Shown one piece after another: positions 1 through 6,371 of a DNA stretch of 6,371 nt. The position numbers and the translations under genes were made by a program. The notes beneath the pieces were generated by a model. It saw only the letters and a program-made list of their open reading frames with translations. It was not told the origin of the DNA and made no database searches. Every line of letters begins with the position of its first letter. The first letter of the stretch is position 1. Where the stretch lies: positions 1 through 6,371 of the forward strand of contig JAEEQO010000170.1 in assembly GCA_016285335.1 (NCBI GenBank). The letters are read 5' to 3'. The stretch comes from Victivallales bacterium. GTDB taxonomy: Bacteria; Verrucomicrobiota; Lentisphaeria; Victivallales; UBA1829.

Positions 1-293
1 TTCTTCGTCCATTTGCCCTTCTTGAACGTGAGCTGGTAGACCGTGAACTTCGCACTGGTTTTTTCCGTTCCCCATGTGTCGACGGTGAAGGTACAGTCGC
101 CAGTGTCTTCGAACCTGATCTCGGCATAGTCATATTCGTCTCCGAAGCCGACGAAGCTGTTGAAGGATTCCTTCATGACTTCGACATCGTCATTCTCCAT
201 GACAACAGCTTTCCGGTCTCCGGTTTTCACGATCGTCCACTCGAGATCCGAATTGAGGTCCTTGTTCTTCTTGTCAAGGAACAGAGTGTTGTT
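1..293 (-). repeat. PPC-like module 3, cut by the window edge, residues 2027-2123
   Basis: The linker and first half of a third copy are present: L-N-N-T-L-F-L-D-K-K-N-K, then N-S-F-V-G-F-G-D-E-Y-D-Y at 2071-2082, then F-T-V-D-T-W and F-T-V-Y-Q-L-T-F-K-K-G-K-W-T-K. The last part matches module 2 (L-T-V-Y-K-L-T-L-N-K-G-K-W), and the DNA of that hairpin is also visibly similar (positions ~11-53 against ~527-569). It contains Cys2093. The second half lies beyond position 1, so the protein continues and may hold further copies. Confidence 0.7.
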
Positions 294-3200
294 TAAGCCG
301 GTGTCGGAAGCGTACACGATGCTGTCGACACTTACGTTGTACCACGCTGAGCCACCCTTCGATGCGTTCGTGCTCTGAACAGAGACGTAGTACCCGGCGC
401 CATCGTCCAGGCCGTCGGCAATGCGGTCGAGTTGAATCCCGTTGACAGAGCGCGTCGCATAGCCCGGATTGTTTTTCTCGGCGCTCTTCAGCGAGACGGT
501 CAGCGTCTTGACCGCCGACGAACTCCACTTGCCCTTGTTCAGCGTCAGCTTGTAGACCGTGAGTTTCACGTTGTCCGTAGAGGTGACCGTGAAGTTCAGC
601 TTCAGGGGCTGCGTCGCAGACAGCTTCACATAGTCGTCGGAATCGCCGTATCCGACGAAGTTGTTCCAGCCGCCTTCCACAACGGGTGCGTTGGCGGCCT
701 CGATCTCGTTCGTGTCAAACTGGACCGTCTGGACGCCGGATTCGGTGATCTCAACGGGCAGGAAGTTCGCGATGTTTGCGGACGGAACCTTGTTTTTGCC
801 GTTCTTTACCAGCAGCGGACCATTATTACCGCCCTCGTCGCCGTCTTCGAAGAAAATGCTGTCCGTCAGGTCGACGTTATAGAACACGCTCGTCCCGCCC
901 TTGTTCTCGACGGCCAGGAAGTACTGAAGGTCGGCGGTTTTCGGATCATTGGGATTGACATAGACTATGGCCGTTTTTGCGGGCTTGTTCTTCGAGGACG
1001 TGGCAGATTTCAGTACTTTCTTTTTGCCGGTAGTCGGATCGTAGCTGATGAGCGAGAACTTGACCTTGCCTTTTTTAGTCTGGTCATACGACGAAATGCT
1101 GAAGCGAAGTTTCGCGGCGCTGGACATCGTGATCTGCGTGTAGTCGGATTTGTCATCCTCCCCGACGAAGTTGCTGTAGGGGATGCCGGTCGTTTCGTCG
1201 ACGTAGTTCACGGAGGAATCCAGCTTGATCGCCCCGGTTCCCGCACCGATCGGGGTTTCGTTGTCGGTAAGATTCCGGTTGATTTTTCCGTCTTCGCCGA
1301 AAAGCGAATCGTTTTTGTGTTTATCGGGGCCGTTGATCAGGATGTTGTCGACCGTGTAGGTCACGATCGCAGACTCGTTCCCGGCGGCGTCCGTGGCGCG
1401 GAACTGGACCGAGCCGTTCTTCTCGAACACCACGCCGTCCGTGTAGTCGTACCAGTTCTTTCCGTTAAAGCTGTACTGCCGCAGCGCGGAATCCTCGCTG
1501 AACGTGGCAGTCACTGTCACGTCCTGATCGGTGATCATCCCTGCGACATCTGCGACCGCGATCGGATCCGCCGGCGGCGTCTTGTCGATATAGTCGACCG
1601 TAAATGTGGCGAGTTCGGAGTAACCGCGGATGTTCTCGGCACGGAACTGGACTTCGGCATTCTCCGTCAGGACAACGCCGCCGTCGCCGTAGTCCAGCCA
1701 CGTCTTTCCGCCGTTCAGCGAATACTGACGCTGCATCGAATCCGCGCTGAACTCCGCCGTGAGCGTGACGTCCTGATTGGTGAGGGTCAGGATGTCGGCG
1801 GCGACGTTCGAGACCGTCGGGACGCTCACGGTGAGCGTCTTCACGTTTTCGGCGTGGTCGGTGGCACGCAGCTGGAAGTCGACATTTCCGCTGACAGTGA
1901 AGCCGTAGCGGCCGTCTTCCCCGCGAACGGCTTCCGTCCATTCGCCGTCGCCGATGCGAACTTCCACTACCGGCGCATCGTCCAGGTCGTCCCATGCTTC
2001 GACGGAAACCTGCGATTCCACGCCGTCCTGCAGGAACTGCGCGCCCGAATCGACGCGGAGGTTTGCGAATTCCGGCGCGGTGGCGTCATAGTTCACCGTG
2101 TAGGAGACGATTCTGGAGTCCTTGCCCTTATCGTTCTTCGCCTTGAACTCGACCGTGCAATATTGCGAAAGCGTGAGCCCCTTTTCGTTGTCGAGCTCGA
2201 TCCATTCATCTTCTTCCCCGGCGGGGCCTTTTCTGGTCTTGACCGCCTGCTTGATGCGGTACCAGATGGACTTGGAATACTGGTTCACTTCCGTCTTGAT
2301 GTTGATCGCGTACTTGGACCACTTGCCCTTCAGCAGTTCCTTGCCGTCCGACGTTGCGATGATGTCGGTGATCGCCGCGTCGGTCGAGAGCACGGAGAAC
2401 ACCAGCCCCTCGTCGGTGGTATTGGAGAGCTTGTAGGTCAGCTCGTCCGTCACCTGCAGGAATCCGCCCACGGAGATGGTCCCGGCAAACGAGCCGTCGC
2501 GGATCACCTTCAGCGAGCCATTGTATTCTTCGGAACCGCCGGCAAGAACGTATGCGCCGCCCGCCTGGTCCGCATTGACGGAGATCCGGTCCAGCGTCAC
2601 GCCCGTGAGGTTGGCGAGGTTGTCGATCATGGCGGTCTCGCCGGGCGCTTCGAGCTCGGTCAGGTCGAAGTTCACGGTCAGCGTCGCGGCGTCCGCGATG
2701 GAGTTGTTCATCTCGACGCGCTGCCAGTCGGTATAGGTGTCGCCCGTATTCGGGTCCGTCACCTCGACTTCGACGTATTCATAGCGCTTGCCGGTCGTGA
2801 AGACCGTGCCCGCGAGGTTCAGCGTGCCGTCCAGCACCGCGCCGTCGCCCTTGACAATGAGCATCGCGGTGGAATGGACGTCGGCGTTCGACAGGGTCGG
2901 ACCGGCCGTGCCCGGTTCCTTGGAGCCGTCCAGCAGAGTGATGACGCCCGCGCTGGCGTTCACGTTGTTCGCCGTGCCGCCTGCCATGACCTCAAATTCA
3001 ACGGGGCCGACTTCGGTGTCGTTGCCCGCCGGGCCTTCGTACCCTTCGGGACAGAGCATCGTGACGGAGTTGACCACGCCGCCCCTCTCGACGCCCATAT
3101 AGCCGCCGTTGAGGACCGTCGCTTCCGCGACCGCGCCGCTGCCGTAAACATAGATATTTGTGCCGTAGGCGTTTTTGCCGCTGGCAATGGTCGCGGATAG

Positions 3201-6200
3201 TCCGGACGCATAGCCGCTCGTGGCGATGCTCGCGCCTACGCCCTGAAGTTTGGTATCAAGCATCTTGCCGCCGTTTTTCACGAGGACGCTGCCGTAGCCG
3301 CGCAGATCGCCGCCGGCCAGCACGCCGCCTTCGACGATCGTCATGGAGAGGCGCGCGGAGACGTAGGCGCTGGAATAGAAGAGATCGCGGTACTCATGGC
3401 CGAACTGACCGCCGAAGCCCGTCAGCACGCCGTCGTTCGTCTGGAACGTGCCGTTGCCCCAGTCCGCCGTCCAGGTCCCGTTCAGGGCGGTCGGCGTGTA
3501 ATCCTCGTTTACGGTCTTCCCGAGCGTGAACTCCAGACCGGCGTCCTGCTCGATTTTCACGTCGGTCGCTGTGAGGCCGAACTTGCTGTTGACTTCCAGT
3601 GCGCCGCCGTCCCTGACGGTGATCCCTTTCACGGTCGCGCTGCCGGCAAAGTAGTCGCTCCAGCCCGAACTGTTGGCGAAGATGATCCGTCCGCCGGAGG
3701 CAACGAGGCCGCTCACGTCCGCGCCGTTGCTCACATAGATGGCGCCTTCGTCGCCGACGGTCGCGCCTTTCACGATGCCGCCGGAACTCACGTTCATGTA
3801 GGCAATCGTAGTGTTATAGGCCGTAGGATTGCCTTCGTCGTCGCGAGAAGTGATCGTTTTATAGCCGCGGACGGTCACGTCGATGGCCTGCTGATCCTTG
3901 GTCAGGGTGATGTTGCCGGCGAAGTCGAGCCCGCTCACGTACGCCACGCCGTTGGCGGTCACGCCGTTCATGATGCCGCCGCCCTTGTTGGCGATGACGC
4001 TGGGCGCATTGCCTTTCCGGAAGCCCCAGTCGAGGGTATTCGTCAGCTGTCCGCCGGAATCCAGACGCACGCCGTTCAGCACGGTGGTGTCCATGTACTG
4101 CGGACCCGACAGATCGACGTGGCCATCGCTGTCTCTCTCCCCCACCTGATGCGCACCCGCCCAGCCGGAAAGATACAGCACGCCGCCCGCGGCGACGAAC
4201 ACTTTGTCGATGGTGCCGCCCTTCGCCATGGCGATGCCGCCTTCCAGGACCGTCACGTTCGTCGCCGTGCCGCCGGAGGAGACCAGCAGGCCCGCGCGGC
4301 TTTCCGTGTACTGCGATTCGAAATGCTCGAAGTTGCTGACCGCGCCCTTCACGGTAACGTTGTCCGCCAGACCGCCCGCCACCACGGTCAGGACCTTGCA
4401 TTTGTCGCGGGTGTACGAGGGCGTCCAGGTGTCGCTGTTGACGATGTCGTTGCCGGTCTTCAGGGGCGAGGCGGAGCCGATGTTCTGCACGATGCCGCCG
4501 GACCCGACCATCAGGAAGCCCGTCCAGTCGAAGCCGCCGCTGCTGACGTCCCCGTCGAGGACGGTGTAGTTTTCCAGCGTGCCGTCTTCCTCGTTGTACA
4601 CGCCCTTCACCACGCCGAAGTAATATTCGTCGTAGGCCGAGCCCAGATAGGGCCCCGTGCCGTAGTAAGAATCGGACGAGTAGCGCGAATGGTTGTCCTT
4701 CAGCACGACGGTGCCGAGGCCGTTGAAGGTGACCGCGCCGTTGCCGATATAGGTGAAGTCCTGTTTGTTCCAGTTTGCGGTAACGACCAGGCCTTTGCTG
4801 GCGGTGACCGAGTGGATCTCGCCCGGATCGATCGCGTCCCAGGTGTAATCCACATAACCGCTGGTGCCGCCGGAGGAGATATACTGTTTGTAGCCGCCGC
4901 TGCCCTCGCCGAAGAACTCGATGACCGCCGGGTAAGCGCTGCCGAGTCCCAGCACATCGCCAATCCGCAGGTCCAGGTCTTCCACCAGGTTGTAGTTGCT
5001 CTGCTTGTTTTCCCTGCTGTGCCAGCGGGCGTTGACTTCGCCCCCTCCGGTCATGATGACGCGGCCGCCTTCGATCTTCACGTTATAGACATGGGCGCCG
5101 CCCGTCACATCCAGCGTCGCGCTCACGGCGCCGATAGCCTTGGAGACGTTGCCGTCCGTATACTGGTACGTCTTCCAGCTGCTGACGTTGTTCGAGACCG
5201 TCACATCGACATCCGCCGCGACGCCGAGATAGGAGAATCCGCTGACGTTCATGATCCATCCGCCGGCCACGCCGATGTCGCCGCCGACGTACCTGCGGTT
5301 ATAGGCCGTATCGTCGCCGAGGTTCGTATAGACGGCGCCGGAATTGTACATGGCGCTCATATACTGACGGTAGGTGGCCGAGGCGGAAGCATACATGGCG
5401 GAGGACCACGCCTCGCCGGAGCCGTAACTGCCGTGCGCCGAGGAATAGGCGTCCTTGATGGTCTCAGAGTGAAGCCAGAAATAATCATGCGCGGCGGAAT
5501 AATAATCGAAGGTCTGCAGGACGGGGTCCATCACCACGCCGGAGACATAGCCGCCTCTGATCTGCAAGCTCGCGCCCCGGTCCCCGATCCACGTGTCGGT
5601 GGTGCCGCTGCTGTTGACGAACGTGGTGCTGGTGGTGAGTCCGCCCATGGAGATGGCGCTGACTCTCGCGCCCTTGTCGATATAGAGCGAGCCGCCTTTG
5701 CCGATGTTGATATTGCTGCCGCTGGCGTTGCTTCCGAACGAGACATACGAGCTCTGCGGCGCGGTCGCGAGGAAGCCGCTCATGTAGGAGCGGCTGTTGA
5801 GATAACCGTTCGACGGATAGTTCCAGGTCGCCCGGGGATCGGTGATCCCCTCGAACTGAAGGCCGCCGCTGGACGCCATGTTCAGGTCCTTCAGGATGCC
5901 GCCCGTGCCGGAGGCATACGCCGTGGTGTATTTCCAGTAGCCGTCGCCTACCATGCTGCCGCCGCTGGTACCGGTGACGACCCACTCGCTGGTCACGGTG
6001 TCCGACAGACCGGAGACGTACACCCGTCCGCCGTTGCCGAGGGTGATATTGGTGGCGGTGCCGCCCGAGGCGATGGTCATATTGGTATGGGAACCCCAAT
6101 ATGTCGGTACGAGAACGCCGTTGCTTTCATAGAGGAACGCGCTGACGTCGCTTCCGGACCATTGTCTGTCGAGCCCGACGGTCAGGTGGTTCACACTCGC

Positions 6201-6371
6201 GCCGCTGCCCACATACACGCTGTTGAGCACGCCGCGGACCACGAGGCCGTCAACGAGCACGCCGGAACCGGTCTGGCTGCTCACCGGAGTCCAGCCGTTG
6301 TATTCTTCGGCGATGGACAATTCCCGCAGATTCCGCCGGACCTGGCCGCCGGATAGGGTGACGCTTCCGCC
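1..6371 (-). CDS. Giant AIDA-repeat / Ig-like / PPC-like surface protein, internal fragment open at both ends
   Basis: A single minus-strand frame is open across the whole window. Its complete codons occupy 6371 down to 3 (2123 codons), with no stop and no identifiable start, so both termini lie outside. The translation is low-complexity, beta-rich and modular: Gly-Gly repeats (residues 1-1150), a connector (1222-1330), four Ig-like modules (1331-1677) and three PPC-like modules (1678 to the edge). Only four Cys occur (residues 658, 1107, 1405, 2093), as expected for a protein exported through the periplasm. No transmembrane helix, signal peptide, catalytic motif, RTX nonapeptide or autotransporter barrel is visible, although export signals would sit in the missing ends. 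Known families: AIDA-type repeats form beta-helical passengers of surface adhesins, and Ig-like and PPC domains are common in secreted bacterial proteins. Inference: surface-anchored or secreted adhesin-like protein; ligand and secretion route are unknown. The reading frame is very secure; the function is only a class-level guess. Confidence 0.93.
294..827 (-). repeat. PPC-like module 2, residues 1849-2026
   Basis: This is the best-formed copy. The anchor N-N-F-V-G-Y-G-D-S-D-D-Y spans 1903-1914. It is followed by L-K-L-N-F-T-V-T-S, V-K-L-T-V-Y-K-L-T-L-N-K-G-K-W, a variable stretch with I-A-D-G-L-D-D-G-A-G-Y-Y-V-S-V-Q-S, then A-S-K-G-G-S-A-W-Y-N-V-S-V. The closing Tyr-Asn-Val at 2011 matches that at 1831 in module 1. 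The linker before the anchor (G-P-L-L-V-K-N-G-K-N-K) parallels the linker of module 1. An exposed beta domain in a tandem stalk is the likely role. Confidence 0.7.
828..1340 (-). repeat. PPC-like module 1, residues 1678-1848
   Basis: A charged linker (residues 1678-1730) precedes N-F-V-G-E-D-D-K-S-D-Y. Next come A-A-K-L-R-F-S-I-S, K-V-K-F-S-L-I-S-Y-D, L-Q-Y-F-L-A-V-E-N-K-G-G-T-S and Y-N-V-D-L. Phe1735 of the anchor motif recurs at 1905 and 2073, so the period is about 170 residues. The pattern (G-x-x-x-x-x-D-Y-x-x-x, a central amphipathic strand, then Y-x-x-x-V-x-x-x-x-G-x-S-x-Y-x-V) resembles bacterial pre-peptidase C-terminal domains. These are small jelly-roll-like beta domains of secreted proteins. 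This copy has a Glu where the others have an aromatic plus Gly (V-G-E-D against V-G-Y-G-D), and a longer Lys-rich middle. Confidence 0.65.
1341..1565 (-). repeat. Ig-like tandem module 4, residues 1603-1677
   Basis: This copy aligns directly with module 3: T-D-Q-D-V-T-V-T-A-T-F-S-E-D-S, then R-Q-Y-S-F-N-G-K-N-W-Y-D-Y, then G-S-V-Q-F-R-A-T-D-A-A-G-N-E-S and Y-T-V-D-N. It has the most canonical sequence of the four modules and marks the end of the Ig-like zone. The next residues (I-L-I-N-G-P-D-K-H-K) lead into the PPC-like modules. Confidence 0.75.
1566..1814 (-). repeat. Ig-like tandem module 3, residues 1520-1602
   Basis: The key pattern is T-N-Q-D-V-T-L-T-A-E-F-S-A-D-S, then R-Q-Y-S-L-N-G-G-K-T-W-L-D-Y, then V-Q-F-R-A-E-N, then F-T-V-D-Y-I-D-K-T-P-P. 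The R-Q-Y-S anchor at residue 1548 reappears at 1631 in module 4, giving an 83-residue period. The sequence type (x-D-V-T-V-T-A-T-F-S, Q-Y-S-x-x-G, V-x-F-R-A-T-D) is a common Ig-like repeat of large secreted proteins in gut bacteria. The D-K-T-P-P at 1596 is the usual inter-module linker. Confidence 0.75.
1815..2063 (-). other. Ig-like module 2, acidic, residues 1437-1519
   Basis: The module follows the D-A-T-A-P-E-F linker. It has E-S-Q-V-S-V-E-A-W-D-D, the strand pair V-V-E-V-R-I-G-D-G-E-W-T-E-A-V, then V-D-F-Q-L-R-A-T-D-H-A-E-N. This is the same strand order as modules 3 and 4 (V-T-V-T-A, substrate-like G-x-x-W, V-Q-F-R-A-T-D), but more acidic. It belongs to the broad group of bacterial Ig-like/adhesin repeats. 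No binding function can be assigned. Confidence 0.6.
2064..2381 (-). other. Divergent Ig-like module 1, Lys-rich, residues 1331-1436
   Basis: This is a beta-sandwich-like module with a Lys-rich first half (K-E-L-L-K-G-K-W-S-K-Y) and the core S-I-W-Y-R-I-K. It ends C-T-V-E-F-K-A-K-N-D-K-G-K, then V-S-Y-T-V-N-Y-D-A-T-A-P. The ending matches the G-S-V-Q-F-R-A-T-D-A-A-G-N and Y-T-V-D pattern of the later modules and the D-x-T-x-P linker. It is longer than the later modules because of a charged insert (K-T-R-K-G-P-A-G-E-E-D-E-W). It contains one of the four Cys (1405). Fold assignment is by pattern only. Confidence 0.55.
2382..2708 (-). other. Beta-rich connector domain between AIDA repeats and Ig-like modules, residues 1222-1330
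   Basis: This module starts at N-N-S-I-A-D-A-A-T-L-T-V and contains D-N-L-A-N-L-T-G-V, then S-V-N-A-D-Q-A-G-G-A-Y-V-L-A-G-G, then paired strands up to V-F-S-V-L-S-T. It has neither the Gly-Gly period of the preceding zone nor the Ig-like core of the next. From memory, a segment with a similar A-D-Q-A-x-G-x-Y-x-L-A-x-G core recurs between AIDA repeats and Ig-like repeats in gut-bacterial surface proteins; I cannot check this here. It may cap the beta-helix. No enzymatic motif is apparent. Confidence 0.5.
4164..4280 (-). repeat. Best-preserved AIDA repeat array, residues 698-736
   Basis: Two consecutive rungs are visible. Gly-Gly doublets fall at residues 700, 711, 718 and 729, spacing 11-7-11, so the period is 18 residues. 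The first rung begins S-S-G-G-T-A-T-N-V-T-V and the second K-G-G-T-I-D-K-V-F-V; both end in a Gly-Gly followed by alternating hydrophobics. This is the clearest place in the window to identify the family, and the regular period supports a stacked beta-helix rather than random Gly-rich sequence. Confidence 0.85.
4581..4694 (-). other. Second Tyr-rich island, residues 560-597
   Basis: A stretch of 38 residues carries eight Tyr, for example R-Y-S-S-D-S-Y-Y-G-T-G-P-Y and A-Y-D-E-Y-Y-F-G-V-V. It separates two groups of Gly-Gly repeats and is followed by an acidic turn (N-E-E-D-G). It resembles the island at residues 282-361 in composition but not in alignable sequence. An exposed loop on the beta-helix is the likely structure. 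Confidence 0.5.
5289..5528 (-). other. Tyr/Ser/Ala-rich insertion within the beta-helix, residues 282-361
   Basis: About 80 residues interrupt the Gly-Gly repeats. The segment contains 12 Tyr plus many Ser, Ala and Met, in pieces such as F-D-Y-Y-S-A-A-H-D-Y-F-W and R-Q-Y-M-S-A-M-Y-N-S-G. It has no Gly-Gly doublet and lacks the alternating beta pattern of the flanking rungs. Its Ala-x-x-x-Tyr spacing looks more helical or loop-like. Repeats resume right after it at residues 362-363. It probably protrudes from the helix as an exposed loop or small subdomain. It is coded in the same frame with no stop, so it is part of the protein and not an inserted element. I recognise no named domain. Confidence 0.6.
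6009..6068 (-). repeat. Well-formed AIDA repeat unit, residues 102-121
   Basis: Residues 102-121 read S-G-G-T-A-T-N-I-T-L, then G-N-G-G-R-V-Y-V-S-G. Two Gly-Gly doublets sit 11 residues apart (103 and 114), with the conserved Asn and alternating Ile/Leu/Val. It closely matches the unit at residues 699-736, and the first eight positions differ only by Ile for Val after the shared G-G-T-A-T-N. This makes it a useful reference rung for aligning the other degenerate copies. Confidence 0.8.

Larger units (their letters stand above)
2709..6371 (-). repeat. AIDA-type Gly-Gly repeat passenger region (predicted beta-helix)
   Basis: Residues 1 to about 1221 of the fragment contain roughly 36 Gly-Gly doublets, nearly all before residue 1133. 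They are embedded in the pattern S/A-G-G-x-A-x-N-x-x-V-x-x-G-G-x-x-x-V, alternating hydrophobic and small polar residues. The spacing between doublets is often 7 or 11 residues, giving an ~18-20 residue rung. This is the hallmark of AIDA-I-like repeats, which stack as a right-handed beta-helix on the cell surface. The repeats are degenerate at both protein and DNA level and are broken by longer insertions near residues 282-361 and 560-597. The tail (residues ~1133-1221) loses the doublets and passes through D-G-T-L-N-L-A-G-T-V (1181-1190), a typical closing rung. The region already starts mid-repeat at the right edge, so it extends further upstream in the gene. Confidence 0.85.

Noticed and set aside
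1..1340. RTX-type calcium-binding nonapeptides from the G-x-G-D motifs
   Set aside because: The G-Y-G-D and G-F-G-D motifs occur once per ~170 residues and do not form G-G-x-G-x-D-x-x-x tandem arrays.
432..3200. Plus-strand open frame of 922 codons
   Set aside because: It is the codon-aligned antisense of the real minus-strand frame. Its stops would need TTA, CTA or TCA codons in the real gene, which are almost absent; it ends exactly where the real frame uses a CTA Leu (3198-3200). Its translation is rich in Arg, Val, His and Asp with no recognisable domain.
5485..6099. Minus-strand 204-codon open frame in another frame (and similar ones at 3859-4401 and 1465-1995)
   Set aside because: They are out-of-frame shadows of the real minus-strand gene. 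Their translations are Arg/Gly/His-rich, as expected from frameshifted GC-rich repeat codons.
3396..6356. Plus-strand open frame of 986 codons
   Set aside because: The same codon-aligned antisense effect applies; it ends at the antisense of a CTA codon (6354-6356). The minus-strand product shows clear AIDA repeats over the same bases, whereas this translation shows no family features.
2709..6371. Possible CRISPR array or DNA satellite from the repeated gccgcc-type motifs
   Set aside because: The motifs are Gly-Gly codons at irregular 7-11 residue spacing inside an open frame. There are no identical repeats with unique spacers.
1..6371. Internal promoters, terminators or a second gene
   Set aside because: No non-coding gap exists in the window, and no convincing stem-loop followed by a T-run or promoter-like spacing was seen.

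Overview
The window is one uninterrupted protein-coding stretch read on the minus strand. In the frame whose codons begin at position 6371 and run leftward there are 2123 consecutive sense codons (6371 to 3). No stop codon occurs, and neither the true start nor the true end of the gene is present. It is therefore an internal piece of one very large gene (more than 6.3 kb) for a very large protein. I see no second gene, RNA gene, mobile element, CRISPR array, promoter or terminator.

In protein order (right to left on the map) the fragment has four zones. Residues 1 to about 1221 (6371-2709) are an AIDA-type passenger rich in Gly-Gly, Asn, Ser, Thr and Val. Degenerate ~18-20 residue repeats predict a right-handed beta-helix, interrupted by several Tyr/Ser/Ala-rich islands. 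Residues about 1222-1330 (2708-2382) are a compact beta-rich connector. Residues about 1331-1677 (2381-1341) are four Ig-like beta-sandwich modules, the last two a clear tandem pair with an 83-residue period. Residues about 1678-2123 (1340-1) are two complete and one cut-off copy of a ~170-residue module carrying F-V-G-x-x-D-x-x-D-Y. That module resembles bacterial pre-peptidase C-terminal (PPC)-type beta domains. The protein continues past the left edge.

Composition (Gly/Ser/Thr/Asn/Asp rich, only four Cys in 2123 residues, no hydrophobic membrane segment seen) fits a secreted or surface-exposed giant repeat protein of a diderm bacterium. Adhesion or surface-layer-like function is the natural guess but is not shown. 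The order AIDA-repeat passenger, connector, Ig-like repeats, PPC-like repeats is one I associate from memory with gut Lentisphaerota (Victivallis-like) surface proteins, with Desulfovibrionales or Synergistota as alternatives. This taxonomic hint is weak and unverified. G+C is high (about 60% in the repeat zone) and lower (about 48% in sampled lines) in the C-terminal module zone.

The long plus-strand open frames (432-3200 and 3396-6356) are antisense shadows. They persist because the real gene almost never uses TTA, CTA or TCA codons.
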